Below, piece after piece: positions 54,644 through 59,817 of a stretch of DNA of 59,817 nt; positions within the stretch are counted from its first letter, which is position 1; every line of letters begins with the position of its first letter. A model generated the notes under the pieces. That model was not told the DNA's origin and searched no databases. It was given only the letters and a program-made list of their open reading frames with translations. Source of the stretch: JBBKWH01 sp037968855 (GTDB lineage Bacteria; Pseudomonadota; Gammaproteobacteria; Pseudomonadales; Moraxellaceae); the NCBI GenBank assembly GCA_037968855.1, contig JBBKWH010000071.1, positions 1 to 59,817 of the forward strand, given 5' to 3'. The translations under genes and the position numbers were made by a program.

Positions 54644-56047
54644 ATGAGCAAAGCCAAGACCATTTATGTTTGCCAAAAATGCGGCACGCAACATCCCAAA
54701 TGGTCAGGCCAATGCAGTGACTGTGGCGAATGGAACTGTCTGATTGAAGCCCGTGATTCGGGTAGCACCGCTCACCGAGGCAAAGCACCTGCCACAACAG
54801 GCGGCTATACCGGCCAAGCCGCAGCTGTCACACGCTTAGATCAAGTCAGCACCACCACCCACACCCGCATGAGTACCGGCATTGGCGAATTTGACCGCGT
54901 ACTAGGCGGCGGCTTGGTTGAAGGCTCAGTGGTATTGATTGGTGGTGATCCGGGCATTGGCAAATCAACCATCTTGCTACAAACCGCCACCCACATGGCC
55001 AGCCACGCCAACATGAGCGCGTTGTATGTGACCGGCGAAGAATCACTATCACAAGTCGCCTTACGGGCCAGCCGCCTAGAGCTACCAGCGGATCAACTCA
55101 ACGTGATGGCTGAAACCTGCGTTGAAACCATTTGCGCCACCTTAACCGAGCAAAAACCCGCCGTCGCCATTTTGGACTCGATCCAAACCCTGTATACCGA
55201 GACCATCCAGTCCGCCCCCGGTGGCGTCTCACAAATCCGTGAATCGGCGGCGCTGTTGACCCGCTATGCCAAACAAACCGGCACAGCGCTGTTCTTGGTC
55301 GGTCATGTCACCAAAGAAGGCGCATTGGCAGGGCCACGGGTGCTGGAACACATGGTCGATTGCGTGCTGTATTTTGAAGGCGAATCTGACTCACGTTTTC
55401 GCATGATTCGCGCGGTTAAAAACCGCTTTGGCGCAGTCAACGAACTTGGCGTATTTGCCATGACCGACCGTGGCTTGCGTGAAGTCGCCAATCCCTCAGC
55501 GATTTTTCTCAGCCGTTATGATGAAGCCATTGCCGGTAGCATTGTGATGGTCAGCCGTGAAGGTACACGGCCCTTGTTGGTCGAAGTACAAGCCTTGGTC
55601 GATGATGCCGCAGGTCAACCACGCCGCGTCGCACTGGGCTTAGATCAAAACCGTTTGGCGATGCTGTTGGCGGTGATGCACCGACACGGCGGCATCCAAA
55701 TGAGCGGACAAGACGTGTTTGTCAACGTGGTGGGCGGGGTCAAGGTGTTGGAGACAGGCTCAGACTTGGCGGTGCTGATGGCCTGTGCCTCCAGCCTACG
55801 CAGCAAAGCCCTGCCGCAACAGATGGCGGTGTTTGGTGAAGTCGGCTTATCCGGTGAAATTCGGCCCGTCCCCAACGGTCAAGAGCGTTTGCGCGAAGCC
55901 GCCAAGCATGGATTTAAACTGGCGATTGTACCCAAAGGCAATGCACCTAAACAGTCGATTGATGGCATGAAGGTGATTGGCGTGGGCCGCTTGCAAGAGG
56001 CGTTGGATGCGGCGTTTGAGGCGGCAGATGGGGCAATGGGTGCTTAA
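54644..56047 (+). CDS. radA: DNA repair protein RadA
   Basis: RecA-like helicase (467 residues) that helps process recombination intermediates. N-terminal zinc finger with Cys10, 13, 24 and 27, Walker A GGDPGIGKST near 99-108, the RadA-specific KNRFG near 258, and a C-terminal Lon-protease-like domain (SGEIRPVPNGQERLREA, without protease activity in the family). Full length; the ATG at 54644 starts directly at the finger. Confidence 0.96.
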   Translation: MSKAKTIYVCQKCGTQHPKWSGQCSDCGEWNCLIEARDSGSTAHRGKAPATTGGYTGQAAAVTRLDQVSTTTHTRMSTGIGEFDRVLGGGLVEGSVVLIGGDPGIGKSTILLQTATHMASHANMSALYVTGEESLSQVALRASRLELPADQLNVMAETCVETICATLTEQKPAVAILDSIQTLYTETIQSAPGGVSQIRESAALLTRYAKQTGTALFLVGHVTKEGALAGPRVLEHMVDCVLYFEGESDSRFRMIRAVKNRFGAVNELGVFAMTDRGLREVANPSAIFLSRYDEAIAGSIVMVSREGTRPLLVEVQALVDDAAGQPRRVALGLDQNRLAMLLAVMHRHGGIQMSGQDVFVNVVGGVKVLETGSDLAVLMACASSLRSKALPQQMAVFGEVGLSGEIRPVPNGQERLREAAKHGFKLAIVPKGNAPKQSIDGMKVIGVGRLQEALDAAFEAADGAMGA

Positions 56048-56185
56048 ATGCTCGCTGTGTGTTGCGGATCTGACCAATCCCCCTTGATACACAGTGAAAC
56101 CATCACCATCTCTTAGTCACATGGCTGACGTGTTACAGTCCATGTGCTTTTTTTTATCTCACTATTATTGGAATTGGAATCACTC

Positions 56186-57166
56186 ATGACAAGCAAGACG
56201 AGCCGCACGACGAATAGTCTGATGGTCGCCCTCATGATGACCGCCATGGTCGTCTCACCGTTAGCTGAAGCCAAACGCATGGGCGGCGGCAAAAGCTACG
56301 GCATGAGTCGCTCAAGCAATAGCAATTCTGCACCAGCACAACGGCAGTCTGTCGCACCAGCGGCTGCACCAGCCACACCACAGCGTAGTGGTGGCATGGG
56401 TATGGGCACGGTTGCCGGTGCAGCACTAGCCGCAGGTGCTGTCGGCTATATGGTTGGTAACAGCAACGAAGCACAAGCTGCCGACCCAACCACGCAAAAC
56501 CCAGAAAACGACCCAACACAGACTCAAGCACAACCCGCCGAACAAAAAAGTAGCTTTACTTGGCTCTGGTTGATTGCCTTGGCTGCGGGTGCGTTTTTCT
56601 TGTATCGGCGCTTTAGTGCAAAAAAGTCGACGCCAACCACGAATGCACCCTTTGGTGGAATGCCATCCGGCCCGCAAGGTGGCCCATTTGCCGGCCAGAA
56701 CACTGCCAATAGCGGCGGTTCAGGCACCAATATTTTTGGTCAAGCAGTTGGTGGTACAGGTGCGGCTATGCCCGCCCATGCAGCACCTTACCAAGGTGGC
56801 GATGCGCTGCCCGACGGCACAGGCAAAGCAGCCTTTTTGCGCCAAGCACGTGCCAGCTTTTTGCATATGCAAAGCATGAATGCCAGCGGCCATGTCGAAG
56901 AGCTACGTCGTTATTTTACCCCTGAGATGTACCAGCAGGTTCGTGCTGAAGTGATGAACAATCAAGACACTGCCGAGTTTCCACAACTGAATGCACAAGT
57001 GGTCGATAGTGCAACCGAAAGCCATCAATATGTGGCCAGCGTGTTGTACTCCGGTATGGTCAGCGAGTCGCTCAATGCCCCTGCGGTGCCGTTTAATGAA
57101 ACATGGCACTTTGTCAAAGCCATCCAAGGTGGCGAGTGGTTAGTGGCTGGTATTCAGCAAAGCTAA
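56186..57166 (+). CDS. Tim44-like domain membrane protein
   Basis: A 326-residue protein: N-terminal hydrophobic segment (about 12-28, then Gly/Ser/Ala/Pro-rich linker), a second membrane helix (about 130-150, WLWLIALAAGAFFLY), a Gly-rich linker, and a C-terminal Tim44/TIM44-like domain with FLRQARASFLHMQ and FNETWHFVK. The family is thought to bind membranes or translocon partners; role in bacteria is uncertain. The ATG at 56186 is used because the upstream frame lacks a ribosome site. Ends at a clear terminator. Confidence 0.86.
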   Translation: MTSKTSRTTNSLMVALMMTAMVVSPLAEAKRMGGGKSYGMSRSSNSNSAPAQRQSVAPAAAPATPQRSGGMGMGTVAGAALAAGAVGYMVGNSNEAQAADPTTQNPENDPTQTQAQPAEQKSSFTWLWLIALAAGAFFLYRRFSAKKSTPTTNAPFGGMPSGPQGGPFAGQNTANSGGSGTNIFGQAVGGTGAAMPAHAAPYQGGDALPDGTGKAAFLRQARASFLHMQSMNASGHVEELRRYFTPEMYQQVRAEVMNNQDTAEFPQLNAQVVDSATESHQYVASVLYSGMVSESLNAPAVPFNETWHFVKAIQGGEWLVAGIQQS

Positions 57167-57190
57167 GCCGCTGTCTATCCCGCAAGATCA

Positions 57191-57220
57191 AAAAAAACCG
57201 GCATTGATTGCCGGTTTTTT
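57191..57220 (+). terminator. Terminator of the Tim44-like gene
   Basis: CCGGCA/TGCCGG stem (57198-57203 with 57209-57214) with TTGAT loop, A run before and T run after. Confidence 0.92.
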
Positions 57221-57323
57221 ATGCTGTTTATTGATCACGCTTGATCAAGGCTGTAACAGGCCGCCATCCCAACAACAGCAATGCTAAACTTTGCATCATT
57301 TTTTTCATCCAGCCGTGTGCCTC

Positions 57324-58271
57324 ATGCTGTTTGATCGCTCATCACCGCCGCCGTTTTATCAAGCCAAGCTCACGCCGGAGCAGCGCACAGCCTTGGATCG
57401 TTTGTTTATTGGCAAGCGATCACAGGCACATTATCTCAAGCGCTTTGCCTCGTTTGATCAAGCGCAGCGTATCGGTGCGCGTTGGCACTGGGCAGCCTTT
57501 TTGATGACCTTGCCATGGATGCTCTATCGGCGGCGTTTTTTGGATGGTTTGGTCTATGCGGTGGTGGGCTGGTCGTTTATTCATTTGGTAATCACCATCA
57601 TTTTGGTGATCATCGAGAATACGCTATTGCCGTTTTTGGCCGATGTTTGGCATTGGCCCATTCGGTTGGGCGTTGCCGGATCAATCTGGCTAGGTTGGTC
57701 TGCACTCACCGCAATGTGGGCCGATGCCTATTACTACCGTGTGGCGCGGCGTGAGATTAGCGAAAGCATTGAAGATCGACTGCCTAGCCATGAGCAAGCC
57801 GCTTTATTGCAACGTGAGGGGGGTACCAGTTGGCAGGGGCTGCTGCTGTCATTTGGTTTATTTGGCTTTGTATTGGCTACGATTCAGACCGTATATTTGC
57901 CGATGTATGCCACCTATTTGCAACGTAATTTACTGCTAGATGTCTATGATCTTGCTGCAACTGGACGCGACCGTGTACAGGTCATTATGGACAATAGCGG
58001 CCAATGTCCGGTAGGGCTGTTTTTGTCCACGCAAGATCAAAGTGATCGACTGGCCCGCTTGCAGGTGCTTGACCATGCTGCGGGTGTACCCATACAAAGT
58101 GATTGCATTGTGCAAGCCACACTACAGGGTGCGCGCTGGCCAGTGGCCAAACTCAATGGCGAGCATTTGACGCTGTACCATTTGTCTGCCACGACGGATC
58201 GTCCAGCACGCTGGCCGTGTATGACCTCAATCAGCCAGCGCGAATCGCCAAAAGGCTGCCTGCTCGACTAA
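57324..58271 (+). CDS. DUF2628-type membrane protein
   Basis: A 315-residue membrane protein. The N-terminal region resembles DUF2628 (YYLxxF pattern as HYLKRFASFDQ, then WHWAAFLMTLPWMLYRRRFLDGL), with about four hydrophobic segments (three within 60-160, one near 190-210). A soluble C-terminal domain (about 215-315) has two conserved-looking Cys (GQCPVGLF, QSDCIVQ). Function unknown. The start at 57324 is chosen over an upstream ATG because the extra residues look non-coding. Its stop overlaps the dnaX stop by four bases. Confidence 0.78.
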   Translation: MLFDRSSPPPFYQAKLTPEQRTALDRLFIGKRSQAHYLKRFASFDQAQRIGARWHWAAFLMTLPWMLYRRRFLDGLVYAVVGWSFIHLVITIILVIIENTLLPFLADVWHWPIRLGVAGSIWLGWSALTAMWADAYYYRVARREISESIEDRLPSHEQAALLQREGGTSWQGLLLSFGLFGFVLATIQTVYLPMYATYLQRNLLLDVYDLAATGRDRVQVIMDNSGQCPVGLFLSTQDQSDRLARLQVLDHAAGVPIQSDCIVQATLQGARWPVAKLNGEHLTLYHLSATTDRPARWPCMTSISQRESPKGCLLD

Positions 58272-59817
58272 TCTGTGGCTTGGGCCTGCTGGATCGTTGG
58301 GGCTTCTTTCATTTCCATATCGACCAGTTGTGCATCAAAGCGTGCCACCAACGGCGCAATCACTGGATCAGCCAAAATCAACTCACGCGCACGATCTTCG
58401 GCACGTACCCGACGCGCTTGTTTGCGCAGCATCGGCACATCTTCGCTCGGTGGATTAAAATCAAGCGTCACGCGCATCTGCGGCCATTCGGTCTGTAACA
58501 CCTCAAGCAAACCGTCAAACATTTCCATGGTCAGCACCCGATGCTCAGGCGCAATCACAAAGCGGTTTTCGCCACCGATTGCGCCATACATCAAGCCATG
58601 CTGGGCCAAATTGCGTACCGCTGGGGTCAAGTCGCGCTCACGTAGCCAAAACTCCCACTTGAGCGCATCCCACTCGCCTTCAAGCTGGGCAGGCTGATAC
58701 GCCATAATCTCAAATGGATCAGACGGATCAGTCTCTGCGTGGACGGCAACGGCAACCGATATTGGCTGTGATTCAGGTTCAGGTTCAAACAGGCTAATCG
58801 TTGGTGCTTGTCTATCAAGCGCTGGCTCAACATCTGTTTGGGCGGCAATGGGTTGAACCACTGCCAACTGATCCGCCTCTGTTTCTACCGTCTCCCCCAA
58901 AACAGATTCAACGACTGGCTCAGATTCCACCTTAACGTCAACGGGCGATATGGAAACCGGCTCTGTCTCTGTGGTGGCTGATGAATCTAAGACATCGTTT
59001 GCATCGGTGTTAGAATTTTTTTTTAGCGTCTCATTATCACTAGACTCAATCTGCGCGATAACTTGCTCGACCAATGGTGCCGCATTGGATGTGATTGGCT
59101 GATCAACAGATTGATGGACTCGTGCTGGCTGCGCGGTTGTTTGCACCGTGATTTGAGCGGCTTCCCCAACTGTCGCCTGATCAATTGCCAATGGACTAAA
59201 GGCCAATAAGCGCAAGATGCACATATCAAAGCCCTGTTGCGCGGTCACCGCCATTTTGAGATCGCTACGGCCTTGCAGTGCAATTTGGTAATACAACTGC
59301 ACATCCTGCGCATCAATCCGCGAGGCCAAATCATGCAAGCGCTGTTGTTCTTCTGGTGTACCGGCCACCTGTGCTTGTGGCAAATGCTGGGCAATGGCAA
59401 TCTGATGTAGCAAGGTAATCAATTGATCTAGAACGGCTTTAAGATCCACTGCCTGTTGCGACAAGTCATACAAAATCTGACTCACCGCCTGACCGTTTTG
59501 CTGATGAATCGCCGCAAGCAAATGCGCCACTTGGCTTTTGTCCAGCAAGCCCAGCATCTCTTGCACGTCTTGACCACCGACCTGACCCTGACCATAGGCA
59601 ATCGCCTGATCGGTCAATGACAAGGCATCACGCAAAGACCCCTGCGCAGATTCGGCCAGCAACCACAACGCCGGATCATCAAAGGCAATCGACTCACGGC
59701 GCAAAATATCGGCCAAATGATCATGAATCTCTTGGCGTGGCAACGGTCGCAAGGTGAATTGTAGGCAACGTGACAACACCGTTACAGGGAGTTTTTGTGG
59801 ATCGGTGGTGGCGAGCA
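58268..59817 (-). CDS. dnaX: DNA polymerase III subunits tau/gamma, 5' end outside the window
   Basis: Clamp-loader ATPase, 3' part only: the reading frame runs off the window edge. Visible are the end of the AAA+ domain with TTDPQKLPVTVLSRC and SLRDALSLTDQAIAYG, domain III, a long acidic/Val-rich linker (about 250-365 from the window edge) and the tau C-terminal domain (WEFWLRERDLTPAVRNLAQHG) that binds polymerase alpha. A run of nine A's at 59016-59024 allows a gamma-like short form (see that entry). The partial gene ends by sharing bases with the converging DUF2628 stop. Confidence 0.95.
   Translation of the reverse strand, partial: LATTDPQKLPVTVLSRCLQFTLRPLPRQEIHDHLADILRRESIAFDDPALWLLAESAQGSLRDALSLTDQAIAYGQGQVGGQDVQEMLGLLDKSQVAHLLAAIHQQNGQAVSQILYDLSQQAVDLKAVLDQLITLLHQIAIAQHLPQAQVAGTPEEQQRLHDLASRIDAQDVQLYYQIALQGRSDLKMAVTAQQGFDMCILRLLAFSPLAIDQATVGEAAQITVQTTAQPARVHQSVDQPITSNAAPLVEQVIAQIESSDNETLKKNSNTDANDVLDSSATTETEPVSISPVDVKVESEPVVESVLGETVETEADQLAVVQPIAAQTDVEPALDRQAPTISLFEPEPESQPISVAVAVHAETDPSDPFEIMAYQPAQLEGEWDALKWEFWLRERDLTPAVRNLAQHGLMYGAIGGENRFVIAPEHRVLTMEMFDGLLEVLQTEWPQMRVTLDFNPPSEDVPMLRKQARRVRAEDRARELILADPVIAPLVARFDAQLVDMEMKEAPTIQQAQATD
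59016..59024 (-). promoter_or_regulatory. A9 slippery run, candidate -1 frameshift or transcript slippage site in dnaX
   Basis: In frame the site reads CTA AAA AAA AAT TCT AAC, giving Leu-Lys-Lys-Asn-Ser-Asn. Slipping one base back after the second AAA gives AAA TTC TAA: two residues and a stop. E. coli dnaX makes gamma by the same logic at A AAA AAG. The position, at the end of domain III and start of the linker, matches the E. coli gamma end. No strong downstream hairpin is visible. Confidence 0.7.

Noticed and set aside
54487..54720. Small plus-strand frame just before radA
   Set aside because: It overlaps the radA start in another frame, lacks a ribosome site and shows no conserved pattern.

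Overview
The window looks like a chromosomal stretch of a gammaproteobacterium of the Pseudomonadales, most likely a Moraxellaceae relative of Acinetobacter. The reasons are the hisZ-purA pair, a PBP1b gene followed by a TPR lipoprotein of LpoP type, two BLUF proteins closely resembling Acinetobacter BlsA, the nadK/DUF1315/sohB cluster and hda-perM facing purM-purN. Base composition is about balanced by eye. The exceptions are two visibly AT-rich genes (a Hint-domain protein near 25.2-26.1 kb and an SRPBCC protein near 30.4-30.8 kb). I see no tRNA, rRNA, insertion sequence, prophage or CRISPR array. This is mostly ordinary core genome with a few accessory islands.

Layout. 0-6 kb: a strong orphan hairpin, the nadK-yeaC-sohB operon, a YccA/BAX-inhibitor membrane protein and a CcoI-type copper P-type ATPase. 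6-12.3 kb: an AraC regulator divergent from a PF10118 metal-dependent hydrolase, then mrcB-lpoP (peptidoglycan synthase and its presumed activator) and a Nudix-ThiE fusion. 12.4-16.9 kb: Fur-controlled hemP, a small exported protein, a GspE/PilB ATPase coupled to trmO, and fpr. 17-22 kb: two tail-anchored BLUF photoreceptors downstream of a large MscK-type channel. 22-31 kb: an exported esterase, a CYTH phosphatase, a BenE transporter, an orphan Hint protein, fumC, a divergent GalE-like protein, tusDCBE for tRNA 2-thiolation and an SRPBCC protein. 31-37 kb: purA, hisZ, DUF2237, maf, fbp and a SpoU methyltransferase. 37-42 kb: DUF2057 plus two CSLREA/GlyGly-CTERM surface proteins. 42-50 kb: hda, perM, purM, purN, ggt and etfBA. 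50-60 kb: a second PF10118 protein, lptM-lysA-dapF-xerC, radA, a Tim44-like protein, a DUF2628 protein and the 3' part of dnaX.

The observations most worth following are these. (1) A nine-A run in dnaX, placed so that a -1 slip gives an immediate stop and a gamma-like clamp-loader subunit. (2) Duplicated BlsA-like BLUF proteins that each end in a membrane helix and sit beside an MscK channel. (3) Tandem CSLREA proteins with GlyGly-CTERM tails, implying a rhombosortase elsewhere. (4) A GalE homologue whose catalytic lysine is asparagine. (5) A stand-alone Hint protein that has lost its catalytic cysteine. (6) An exact 7-1-7 Fur box over the hemP promoter with no haem receptor beside it.
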